Shown: piece after piece, positions 51,804-59,470 of the stretch
Numbering within the stretch: position 1 is the first letter of the stretch
Layout: the number at the start of each line of letters is the position of its first letter
Source of the DNA: JALZKA01 sp963734015
Lineage (GTDB): Bacteria > Actinomycetota > Thermoleophilia > Solirubrobacterales > 70-9
Assembly: GCA_963734015.1 (NCBI GenBank)
Contig: CAVTFG010000017.1
Span: forward strand, 157,812-221,811
Direction of reading: 5' to 3'
Length of the DNA: 64,000 bases
Program-made: the position numbers and the translations under genes
The notes under the pieces: model-generated
Seen by the model: the letters and a program-made list of their open reading frames with translations, nothing else
Database searches by the model: none
Told to the model about the DNA's origin: nothing

Positions 51804-52859
51804 TTGACAGAGGCAGCGTCGCCGTCGGCAGCCGACCTGCCGCGCGAGTTTCAACTCCGCACGCTGCGCAAGCGATCGCTGCAGGCGATCGCCGCGCTCG
51901 GCGTTCTCGTCGCAATCGTCTTCCTCGCCCCCGGGCTGGGCCAGGTCCGAGATGCGCTTGCGGGTGCGGATCCCGGCTGGCTCGCACTGGCAAGTCTGTT
52001 CGAGGGCCTCTCCTTCGCCTCCTACGTGATCATGTTCGGGCCGATCTTCTGCACCGGGCTGAGTTGGCGGCGCAGCTGGCAGATCGGCGGCTCGGAGCTG
52101 GCGATGGGCTCGCTGGTTCCTGCGAGCGGGGCCGGCGGGCTGGCGCTCGGCGCTTGGATCCTTCACCGCGGCGGCATGGACGGCGCCCGGATCGGGCGTC
52201 GCTCGGTGGCCTTCTTCCTGATCAAGAGCGGGGTCAACTTTCTCGCCGTCGCCGTCCTCGGGACGGTGATGGCGCTTGGGCTGGCCGGGCCAGAGCTCTC
52301 CCTGTGGCTGACGGCGTTCCCCGCGGCGATAGCGACGCTGGCACTTGGCGCGGTGCTGGTGATCCCACGGCTTGGACCAGGCCAACCGGTCGGCCCCCAC
52401 GCGTCCCGCATGCGTCGCGCACTGACCGCGGCTCGTCGGGCGGTGATCGACGGCACCTACGAAGCGCTACAGATCCTGCGCTCGCGGAACCGCCGCGTGC
52501 TCGCGGGGTCGGTCGGCTACTGGGTGTTCGACAACGCGGTCCTCTGGGCCACCTTCCACGCCGTCGGCCTCTCCCCCCCGCTCACGATCGTCCTGATGGG
52601 CTATCTCATCGGCCAGCTCGGCGGGTTGCTGCCCATCCCGGGCGGGATCGGCGGGATCGACGGGGGGTTGATCGGGACGCTGATCGTCTACGGAGCGCCG
52701 GCCGCTGGCACGGCCGCGGCCGTGCTCGCCTACCGCGTCATCCTCTTCTGGCTGCCGCTGATCGCGGGGGGCATCGCATTCGCTTCCCTGCGTCGGAACA
52801 TGCCTGGCCGATACGAGCTGGCCTCGTGCGCGCCTGCGATCTCAGCCCAGGCCGCGTAG
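51804..52859 (+). CDS. Lysylphosphatidylglycerol synthase TM-region (UPF0104) protein
   Basis: A 351-residue polytopic membrane protein with about eight membrane segments. Family features include GSLVPASGAGGLALGAWIL and LIGQLGGLLPIPGGIGGIDGGL, the last being the signature of the flippase-like TM region. The soluble lysyl-transferase domain is absent, so it may be a lipid flippase rather than a synthase. Start is TTG at 51804. It lies in the segment between two tRNA-Arg 3'-end repeats. Confidence 0.87.
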   Translation: MTEAASPSAADLPREFQLRTLRKRSLQAIAALGVLVAIVFLAPGLGQVRDALAGADPGWLALASLFEGLSFASYVIMFGPIFCTGLSWRRSWQIGGSELAMGSLVPASGAGGLALGAWILHRGGMDGARIGRRSVAFFLIKSGVNFLAVAVLGTVMALGLAGPELSLWLTAFPAAIATLALGAVLVIPRLGPGQPVGPHASRMRRALTAARRAVIDGTYEALQILRSRNRRVLAGSVGYWVFDNAVLWATFHAVGLSPPLTIVLMGYLIGQLGGLLPIPGGIGGIDGGLIGTLIVYGAPAAGTAAAVLAYRVILFWLPLIAGGIAFASLRRNMPGRYELASCAPAISAQAA

Positions 52860-52869
52860 CTCACCGAGG

Positions 52870-53085
52870 TCAGCGCAGCAGGTCACGGGCCTCTTGCGCG
52901 TCGGCCGGGCTGACCAGAATGTCGTGCGCACCGACCGTCCCCAGGCCGTCACCAGCCCCGGCCCCGCTGTTCGTCAACCGGGGCACGCACTCGATGCCGG
53001 CTCCACGCAAGACCGAGCAGAGCAACTCGGCTTCGGGCTCGCTTCGGGCGACCCCAACCACGACCCAATCGTCCGCGGTGGCCAT
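52870..53085 (-). CDS. DUF2007-like small protein
   Basis: A 71-residue protein beginning ATADDWVVVGVARSEPEAEL and continuing LLCSVLRGAGIECVPRL, then a glycine-rich loop and HDILVSPADAQEARDLL. The ferredoxin-like alpha/beta pattern matches the DUF2007 'putative signal-transducing protein' fold. Function unknown. It precedes the convergently placed UPF0104 gene by 10 bp and follows the DipZ-like gene with 5 bp spacing, so it is probably co-transcribed with the latter. Confidence 0.78.
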   Translation of the reverse strand: MATADDWVVVGVARSEPEAELLCSVLRGAGIECVPRLTNSGAGAGDGLGTVGAHDILVSPADAQEARDLLR

Positions 53086-53090
53086 CTCGG

Positions 53091-54008
53091 CTAGCCGAAC
53101 GTGAACGCATAGGCCTCGGCGCCCGGCTCGAGGAACGTGATCTGCAGCGTCCGCTCGCGTACCGCGTTGCGCTGGCGGACGAGCTGGTAGAGGCGGCCGT
53201 CCCGGAGCAGGCCGTTCCCTTCCGGGTCAACGTCCTCGCCGCGCGACGGGCCCGGCGCCTCGCCGTCGAGAAGCAGGCGGAAGCGAATTGGCTCTCGCGC
53301 TCCGGACGACAGCACGAGATGCGCGTCGCGCGCATGAAACCGGAACGCGATGCTCCCCCCGGCGTGGTCGAGCACCACGTTCTCCTGGCCGATCGTCCAC
53401 TCGCCGCTGAGGGCCCAGTTATTGACGCTCAGCTCATTCAGCGAGGCCGCCGGCCCGCCACGCCCGTAGCCAAGATAGGTCTCGGGCGTGCGCAGGTGAT
53501 CCCAGTCGGCCTCGGCCTCCACGCCGAGACCTTCGGCGGAGACGAGCTCGCGCTCGACGCCCAGCAGACGCTGGATGACGCGCTCGGACTCCTCGAAGCG
53601 TCCTTCGCCGAAATGGTGGTCGCGGATGATGCCCTCGGCGTCCACGAAGTACAGCGCGGGCCAGTAGTGATTGTCGAAGGCGCTCCAGACTTCGTAGTCG
53701 TTGTCGGCAGCGACCGGGTAATCGATCCCTCGCTCCTTCGTCGCCACCCGGACCAGATCGATCTCGTGCTCGAACGAGAACTCCGGCGTGTGGACTCCGA
53801 TGACGACCAAGCCGTCGTCTCGGTAGGCCTGCGACCAGGCGCGGACGTACGGCTCCTGGCGCAGCCAGTTGATGCAGGTCAGCGTCCAGAAGTTGACGAG
53901 GACGACCTGCCCGCGCAGCTCGGCGGGGCCGAGTGGCTCGGAGTTGAGCCACCCGCTCGCCCCGTCGAGCGACGGCATGTGCACACGCTGGCGCAGGCGT
54001 TCGAACAC
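53091..54008 (-). CDS. DipZ/TlpA-like thioredoxin-fold protein with a CxxW active site
   Basis: A 305-residue protein. The thioredoxin domain (VVLVNFWTLTCINWLRQEPY) keeps one cysteine; the second position of the usual CxxC is tryptophan, so disulfide exchange by the normal two-cysteine route is not possible. A C-terminal ~130-residue beta-rich domain (LGYGRGGPAASLNELSVNNW, GGSIAFRFHARDAHLVLSS) is typical of this DipZ-related group. No signal peptide is seen. Part of the tRNA-Arg-flanked segment, five bases from the epoxide hydrolase gene. Confidence 0.85.
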   Translation of the reverse strand: MFERLRQRVHMPSLDGASGWLNSEPLGPAELRGQVVLVNFWTLTCINWLRQEPYVRAWSQAYRDDGLVVIGVHTPEFSFEHEIDLVRVATKERGIDYPVAADNDYEVWSAFDNHYWPALYFVDAEGIIRDHHFGEGRFEESERVIQRLLGVERELVSAEGLGVEAEADWDHLRTPETYLGYGRGGPAASLNELSVNNWALSGEWTIGQENVVLDHAGGSIAFRFHARDAHLVLSSGAREPIRFRLLLDGEAPGPSRGEDVDPEGNGLLRDGRLYQLVRQRNAVRERTLQITFLEPGAEAYAFTFG

Positions 54009-54013
54009 GCCGC

Positions 54014-55225
54014 CTAGCGCAGCAACCGGAACGCTGCGCGCACCTCGTCGGCAAACACGTCAGGCTCCTCCCAGGCGGCGAAGTGGCCGCCCCTATCGGC
54101 CTCATTGAAGTAGGCGAGGCCCGGGTAGACCGCCTCGACCCAGCTCCGGGGCGACGCCCAGATCTCGCCGGGGAACGTGGTGAAGCCGACCGGCACGGCG
54201 ACCGCCGGAGGAGGCTGGCCGCTCGCAAGCGCTGCGGCCAGCGCGCGTCCGTCCTCCCAGTAAGACCGGGCCGTCGACGGTCCGGTGCCGGTCAGCCAGT
54301 AGAGCGTGATGTTGTCGACGATGCTCTCCCGGGTGAGATTGCCCACCGGCTCGCCGTCGACGAACGCCCGCGAGATCTTGTAGTAGCTGTCCGTGTCGTG
54401 GTCGAGCATCCAGGCCGCCAGCGCGACGGGTGAATCCAGCAGCGCGTAGCCGATCGTCTGCGGCCGCGTGGCCATCTCCAAGAAGTAGCCGAAGCCGTCT
54501 TCCCTGAACGTCGCGACCGCCTCGGCCGCTGCGCGTTCCTGTTCGGATTCCTTGGGCAGTTGATCGCCGATTGCGAGCACCGCCGTGAGCAGGCTCAGGT
54601 GGTAGCCGACCAAACCCTCGACCGCCTGGCGCCCCATCAGGTCCGTGACGAGGGCACCCACGTCGCCGCCCTGGGCGACGTAGCGGGTGTAGCCGAGGCG
54701 CTCCATCAGCTCCGCCCATGCGCGTCCTGTGCGGGCGGCGTCCCAGCCGAGCTCGGCCGGCTCGCCCGAGAAGCCGTAGCCGGGCAGGGACGGCAGCACC
54801 AGGTGGAATGCGTCCCCGGGGGTGCCGCCGTGAGCGGTCGGGTCGGTCAGCGGGCCGACGGTCTCGAGCAGCTCGATGACCGAGCCGGGCCAGCCGTGCG
54901 TCATGATCAGCGGCAGCGCGTCCTCGTGCTGCGAGCGCACGTGGATGAAATGGATGTCCACCCCGTCGATCTCGGTCGTGAACTGCGGCAGCGCGTTGAG
55001 CTTCGTCTCGCACTTGCGCCAGTCGTAGTCGCTCGTCCAGTAGCGGGCGAGCTCCTGGATCGTCGCCAGCTGCACGCCCTGCGACCGATCTGCGACTAGC
55101 TCCTTGCTGGGCCACCGCGTCGCGGCGATGCGTTGGCGGAGCTCATCCAGTTCCTCCACCGGAACATCGACCTCGAAGGGACGGATCTCTGTGGCGCCGG
55201 ACGGCTTATCGGTGGTGACAGACAT
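54014..55225 (-). CDS. EHN-type epoxide hydrolase
   Basis: A 403-residue protein with the EHN N-terminal domain (PFEVDVPVEELDELRQRIAA; RYWTSDYDWRKCE) and an alpha/beta-hydrolase domain. MTHGWPGSVIELL gives the oxyanion HGWPG, VAQGGDVGALVTDL the nucleophile aspartate, and DRGGHFAAWEEPD the histidine. It opens epoxides to diols. A paralogue with the same length and order is at 59471. A CTCCTAACG-like leader upstream of the ATG is also shared with that paralogue. Confidence 0.92.
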   Translation of the reverse strand: MSVTTDKPSGATEIRPFEVDVPVEELDELRQRIAATRWPSKELVADRSQGVQLATIQELARYWTSDYDWRKCETKLNALPQFTTEIDGVDIHFIHVRSQHEDALPLIMTHGWPGSVIELLETVGPLTDPTAHGGTPGDAFHLVLPSLPGYGFSGEPAELGWDAARTGRAWAELMERLGYTRYVAQGGDVGALVTDLMGRQAVEGLVGYHLSLLTAVLAIGDQLPKESEQERAAAEAVATFREDGFGYFLEMATRPQTIGYALLDSPVALAAWMLDHDTDSYYKISRAFVDGEPVGNLTRESIVDNITLYWLTGTGPSTARSYWEDGRALAAALASGQPPPAVAVPVGFTTFPGEIWASPRSWVEAVYPGLAYFNEADRGGHFAAWEEPDVFADEVRAAFRLLR

Positions 55226-55420
55226 GGGCTCCTAACGTGTTTGGCAGTTATGGATGGCCCAGACCGTTTGAGGTCAGCACGCCTATGCACCGGCCACGGG
55301 TCGGAGCCGGAAAGATTCGCTCCCCGGGGTCTGAGGCGAAGCTGCTAGCCAAGATACACCCGCGCTTGATGCTGTCAACCGCTCTTTGGCGCGCGCTGCG
55401 GCTGTCCCCCTAGAAACGAC

Positions 55421-55446
55421 GAATCGCGCTTGAACAAGGGCGAATC
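55421..55446. repeat. Inverted repeat beside the tRNA-Arg fragment, similar to the one at 8600
   Basis: GAATCGCGCTTG, AA, CAAGGGCGAATC pairs at ten of twelve positions. Its core GCTTGAACAAG and the flanking CGAATC are shared with 8600-8622, which sits in the same place relative to tRNA-Ser. Confidence 0.55.
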
Positions 55447-55450
55447 AGAA

Positions 55451-55492
55451 CGCGCCCGACAGGATTCGAACCTGTGACCTTCGGTTTCGTAG
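55451..55492 (-). repeat. tRNA-Arg(ACG) 3'-end fragment, right copy
   Basis: Same fragment as 51656-51697 with A instead of G at one position, which restores the T-stem pairing (ACAGG/CCTGT). The 5' half of the tRNA is absent to the right, so this is also a remnant. Confidence 0.8.
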
Positions 55493-55619
55493 ATGGTGGA
55501 CCGCCGCCGCTAGATCGGCTCAGATAGCCGCAATCTGGAGCACATTGCCGGCTGCGCGATAGCCCGCGCGATGGTCCAGGACAGGACATGTTCACGCATG
55601 AACGCCGACGGCGATCGCG

Positions 55620-56351
55620 CTACAGGCATTCCTCCAGGTCCAGCCCTTTCATCACCTCGTCGACCACGCGCTCTGTCAAGCCGTCCGACACATCGCCGCG
55701 CGCCAAGACCCGTCGGATGCCCTCGTTGATCCCACGCGCTCGATCCTGGCGATCGAGTCTATCCGCGGCTTGCGTCCACCGCCCGAATGCGTAACTTAAG
55801 GGTGAGACCGCTCCAGCGAGCCCAAGGGATTCACTGAGTTCACGCATCGCGGCCACGCGCCTCTCCAAGAGCTGCATTCGAAACTCTGGATCCTCGGCGA
55901 CTGCGCGGGCATCATCGGCCTCGCTGAGCGCCTCGTTGAAGCGGGAGTACGCATCTTCCATCGCCTTAACCGCCACGGGTGCGACGAGGCCACGTCGCCT
56001 CCTATGGTCGGCAAGGATCCGCCTGAGCTGACGGATCGTGAGATCGAAAGTGCTGGCGACGGCGGCTTCCGGCATGCCACTTAGCCTCGCCAACACGATC
56101 CGGTCATTGCGCCGAGCGCGACGCTCGGTGGCGGACAGGCGTTTCGAGCGCGCCTTCTTCTCATTGCGTTGCGGCTCCTCGGCAGGGGCCTCGCGGCGGG
56201 CGCGTTCCGCGCTCACAAGATGATGCGCCTTGCCGCAGGAGATGCCTAGTGCGGCGCCGATCGCTCGGTAGGTCTCTCCTTGCTCGTGAAGCACGAACGC
56301 CTGCTCGGCCAGATCAGAAGGGTCAGGGCGATTCGGTCTGGGAATGCTCAC
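55620..56351 (-). CDS. Hypothetical protein with two helix-turn-helix segments
   Basis: About 243 residues (GTG start; longer frame open to 56408). The N-terminus has an HTH of the transposase/sigma-like type (LAEQAFVLHEQGETYRAIGA, LGISCGKAHHLVS). A lysine/arginine-rich linker precedes a second HTH-like segment (RLSGMPEAAVASTFDLTIRQ, LRRILADHRRRR). The C-terminal half is helical with EADDARAVAEDPEFRMQL. It suggests a DNA-binding accessory protein; family unknown. It lies next to the tRNA-Arg remnant in the accessory zone. Confidence 0.65.
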   Translation of the reverse strand: MSIPRPNRPDPSDLAEQAFVLHEQGETYRAIGAALGISCGKAHHLVSAERARREAPAEEPQRNEKKARSKRLSATERRARRNDRIVLARLSGMPEAAVASTFDLTIRQLRRILADHRRRRGLVAPVAVKAMEDAYSRFNEALSEADDARAVAEDPEFRMQLLERRVAAMRELSESLGLAGAVSPLSYAFGRWTQAADRLDRQDRARGINEGIRRVLARGDVSDGLTERVVDEVMKGLDLEECL

Positions 56352-56654
56352 GCTGCAAGTGATAAGCCATCGTTCGCCCCGACCCCTGTCTGGACTCTGC
56401 GGGGCCAACGATCAGCGCCGGTGCTGCGCCGAAGCCCTCACACCGTGGTCGCTGAGGTGACTGGGTGCCGTCCTCACCTTGCCTCGTCAGCTCTTGTCGC
56501 CCACTCGGGCCTAACGCTCGTCGAAGTAGTCGGGATGGCGAGCACCATCCAGTCGACGAGCCCCGCAACCTCGGTCCCCAGCCGCGCGACCTCGTCCTTG
56601 AGCGCCGTAAGCTCGGGATCGCCGATGTCCTCGACGCTGTCGAGGTACTGGGCG
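56352..56654. other. 303-bp stretch without a clear gene
   Basis: On the minus strand one frame reads RIAQYLDSVEDIGDPELTAL and then KDEVARLGTEVAGLVDWMVL, which looks protein-like over ~60 residues but lacks a start and overlaps the DUF2000 gene. It may be a gene remnant. Nothing else was recognised. Confidence 0.4.
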
Positions 56655-57052
56655 ATGCGACCGCGGACGTACCAAGGCGGCGATCGCCGTCCGAGAGGAT
56701 CTCGCGTCTTGGCAACGCCTCAATGTTGACTGCCTTTTTGACCAGTGGCCTGGTCGGTGTCGCCGAGCCAGACGCCATCGGCGAGTCTTATGAGGACGCC
56801 GACGGCGTCGCCTACCTGCCGCTGCTCGTCCAGCCGCTGTTGGTCTATGAAGCTTCGGCGCAAGAGCTGCGGCGAGCTCGGGCCCGAGCTGCCAGTCGCG
56901 GCGTGCAGATCGCCATCTACACAGCGGAGATGTTTTCGACCGGCAATGACAGCGAAAACCGGGCGGCGGTTCGGGCCGTCGCCACCGAGGAGCTCGATCT
57001 GGTCGGCCTCGGACTTCGCGCCCCGCACCGAGCCGCCGGGCTGCGGGAGTAG
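56655..57052 (+). pseudogene. DUF2000 family protein, frameshifted
   Basis: One frame holds TKAAIAVREDLASWQRLNV and the next resumes TAFLTSGLVGVAEPDAIGE and LLVQPLLVYEASAQELRRA, ending with VATEELDLVGLGLRAPHRA. Together they match DUF2000 (REDLxxWQxLNVTAFLxSG start). An extra T in GTTGACT near 56727 explains the break, and another shift is needed between the ATG at 56655 (good spacing from GAGG) and the first frame. Restored length ~130 residues. A hairpin abuts its stop codon. Confidence 0.68.
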
Positions 57053-57070
57053 TGCTTTGGACGAAAAGCG
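57053..57070 (+). terminator. Stem-loop abutting the DUF2000 stop (GGACGA loop)
   Basis: TGCTTT, loop GGACGA, AAAGCG forms six pairs (one T-G), beginning at the base after the TAG. It has the same loop and near-identical stem as 43196-43213, which also follows a stop codon closely. No T-run. Confidence 0.55.
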
Positions 57071-57357
57071 GCTATCTAGGGGTAGACGTCGCGGCGCTAG
57101 CCGGACGAACGGCCATAAGCCACCCGCATCATGACTGCGAGGGATTCCTCGGGTCCGGGCCAGTGCTCGCGCAGGAGATCGGGTCCTCCGCTGCGTAGCG
57201 CCACCCTCCCCCCGCAATCTGCCGTCGCTCTGGGACGACGAGGCGACCAGGGAGACGGCTGAGCCGCTTGATTGCTGCCACGCGAAGGCGTGGCACTCTC
57301 CACCAGATGCCCGCGGACTTCCCCTGCTCGTCCGACGCTGGCTCAGCCTCTAAGCGC
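57071..57357. other. Non-coding stretch downstream of DUF2000
   Basis: About 290 bp between the GGACGA hairpin and the end of the alpha/beta-hydrolase gene. I see no gene, tRNA or convincing repeat here. Confidence 0.5.
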
Positions 57358-58254
57358 CTATGCCGCGGCCTTGGCGGCAAAGAAGTCGATGAGCAGCTGG
57401 TTGACGCGTTCAGCCTCGTCGTGGTGCACCCAATGCGACGCGTCGGCCAGGCGCTCCACGCGGTCGAGGTTGGGCACGTCGTCGCGGTGCGGCTCGGCGA
57501 GGTCGGAGCCGAGGTAGGAATCGCGCTCTCCCCAGATGACCAGTGTCGGCGCCGAAATCGGGCGCAACTTTGCTGCGGCCTCCTTCTGGGACTGTCTTAC
57601 CGAGGCGCGGTAGTAGTTGACCATGGCGGCTGCTGCGCCTGGCTGCGACCACGCCTCGACGTAGTGTTCGATTTCCTCCGGCGTGTAAGGCGGGTTCGCG
57701 TCACTCAGGAAGTGTCGGAAGAAATGCCAGTTTCTGGCGTGCACCACCTCCTCGGGCAGTCCCGGTAGCGCAAAGAAGAAGAAGTACCAGGACTTCCTGA
57801 GCTGGTTCGGGTTGTGGAGTCCCTCCCCAAGCCGCCGCGGATGGGCCGCATTGAGGATGGCGAGTCGGTCCACCACCTCGGGGTGGTTCATCGCGGTGGT
57901 CCAGGCGATGCTTCCGCCCCAGTCGTGACCGACTATCAGCGCGGACTCGGCACCGAGTTCTCCGATGAGGCCGCGGATGTCGGCGGCGAGCAGGTCGACG
58001 GCGTAGGCCTCGAAGTCCTCTGGCTTCGATGACAGGTTGTAGCCGCGCGTGTCGGGCGCGACCACCCGAAAACCCGCCGCCACGAGCGGCTCGATCTGCA
58101 GCCGCCAGCCGAACCAGAACTCAGGGAAGCCGTGCAGCAGAACGATCAGCGGCCCCTCACCGGCCTCGACGTAATGCAAGGTCTGATCGTCGACCTCGAC
58201 GTAACCCTCCCGAAGTTCAATCCCGACGTCAGGGAGCGGGCTCGTGGTCGTCAT
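57358..58254 (-). CDS. Alpha/beta hydrolase, soluble epoxide hydrolase type
   Basis: A 298-residue hydrolase. LIVLLHGFPEFWFGW supplies the HGxP oxyanion motif, IVGHDWGGSIAW the nucleophile aspartate, LVIWGERDSYLG the acid and ASHWVHHDEAERV the histidine. The aspartate nucleophile and the lid tyrosines (WYFFFFALPG region) fit epoxide hydrolases or haloalkane-dehalogenase relatives. The ATG at 58254 is preceded by GGAGG. It differs from the two EHN enzymes nearby in lacking the EHN domain. Confidence 0.9.
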   Translation of the reverse strand: MTTTSPLPDVGIELREGYVEVDDQTLHYVEAGEGPLIVLLHGFPEFWFGWRLQIEPLVAAGFRVVAPDTRGYNLSSKPEDFEAYAVDLLAADIRGLIGELGAESALIVGHDWGGSIAWTTAMNHPEVVDRLAILNAAHPRRLGEGLHNPNQLRKSWYFFFFALPGLPEEVVHARNWHFFRHFLSDANPPYTPEEIEHYVEAWSQPGAAAAMVNYYRASVRQSQKEAAAKLRPISAPTLVIWGERDSYLGSDLAEPHRDDVPNLDRVERLADASHWVHHDEAERVNQLLIDFFAAKAAA

Positions 58255-58706
58255 GGGACCTCCGTGTTTAGGGAGACTTGGGCGCGACACTACACCCGCG
58301 GGTCTGGATCGCCAACAACGCCGATCACGCTCGCGGAGCTGCGCGGGTCGCGCGGCGCGACGCGGACCGGATCACCGAAGCCCTTGGCGCCTCTCGATCC
58401 AAGTCGCTGGCAACGCGCGGCCATTCTCGGCTTTCGGCGAGTCCCGCGCGGAGCCCTAGAAATCGTGGTCCGGGGGGGCCATTGGCATTCGGTGCAAACC
58501 GCTGTCCCCATTCACGCGGACGGAGCAGCTCGCCACACGGTGGCGAAGACTCGCGGGTGTGCTCGAGAAGGAGACGCGACAATAACCTCGAAGCGGTCCT
58601 GCCACCGGCGCGAGTAGCCGCCATCACTAAGGAGGGGTAGCCGCGACCGACAGCGACCCGCCCAGCACCGACGAGGCCGACCCCGCGCTCCGCGGCGGTC
58701 GCCTTC
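58255..58706. other. 452-bp stretch without a recognisable gene
   Basis: Six-frame reading shows only short arginine-rich frames typical of GC-rich non-coding DNA. There is no tRNA fragment or hairpin that I can support. It may contain decayed coding sequence. Confidence 0.5.
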
Positions 58707-59323
58707 GTGACCACTGAGCACTTCGTGCTCCAGGGCGCCCGGGCCGCGACGATCGCGGAGTCGAACGGCCGGGCGAACATGTTCCTGGCGGCGGTCTCTG
58801 GCGGCCTCGTCGCCCTGGGCCTGGTGGCAACCGCAAGCAGCCTGGGAGCGGCGTTCTATGGGTTCGGCCTGGTTCTCCGTTCTATGGGTTCGGCCTGGTT
58901 CTCCTTCCGACCCTGGCCTTGGTCGGGCTTGTCACCTTCGAGCGGGCGCTGCAGTCCTCGATTGAGGACACCGAGTCCGCACGCCGGATCGCCCTTCTGC
59001 GCGGCTACTACTTCAAGCACGCGCCGGAGATCACTCCGTACCTGCTGAGCGTCCCGCCCGCGGAGCGGCTCCTCATGCAGCGGGTGCCCGGCGATCGCTG
59101 GCAGGGGTACCGCACGGTCGCCGGCATGATCGCGATGATCACCGCGGTGCTCGCCGGCTCGACCGCGGCTCTGGCGGCGATCCTGATCTTCGATCACTCG
59201 CTGGCCGCGGCCGTGATCTCAGGGACGCTGGTCGCGGTTCCCGTCGTGATCGCGATGATCCGCTACCAGGATTCGGCCTGGGAGCTCGCCGCCGCCGAGC
59301 CGCTCAGGCCCGGCGAGGATTGA
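58707..59323 (+). pseudogene. Membrane protein interrupted by a 26-bp tandem duplication
   Basis: The GTG frame gives TEHFVLQGARAATIAESNGR, then two helices (FLAAVSGGLVALGLVATASS and AAFYGFGLVL). A second frame gives LVGLVTFERALQSSIEDTES and a C-terminal pair of helices (MIAMITAVLAGSTAALAAIL; ISGTLVAVPVVIAMI). Deleting one copy of the 26-bp repeat at 58853-58904 restores a single ~196-residue frame with the joint FGLVLLPTLALVGLVTF. The topology is four predicted membrane segments. Function unknown. Confidence 0.75.
58853..58904. repeat. Perfect 26-bp tandem duplication within a coding frame
   Basis: Unit 1 is 58853-58878 and unit 2 is 58879-58904, each beginning GTTCTATGGG and ending CTGGTTCTCC. 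Because 26 is not a multiple of three, the second copy shifts the reading frame of the membrane protein gene. Confidence 0.92.
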
Positions 59324-59470
59324 CTCGGGCGAGCGATGAGTTGGTGGCAGCGTTGCGGGCGAAAATCAGCGCTGCCGTGAAGGCCCGGAACGCATGGCTC
59401 CTTCTGTCGGCCCGAGAAAATTAGGGCTGACCGTTGCGCCGAGAAGCCAACGGCAACTCGGCCGTCGCCG

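Larger units (their letters stand above)
55226..55619. other. 394-bp intergenic stretch with tRNA-Arg remnant
   Basis: It holds an inverted repeat at 55421-55446 and the right-hand tRNA-Arg 3' fragment at 55451-55492. I see no gene in the remainder. Confidence 0.6.

Noticed and set aside
56480..56680. A minus-strand gene reading QYLDSVEDIGDPELTALKDE
   Set aside because: Protein-like for about 60 residues, but there is no start codon and it overlaps the DUF2000 start. Kept only as a note on that stretch.
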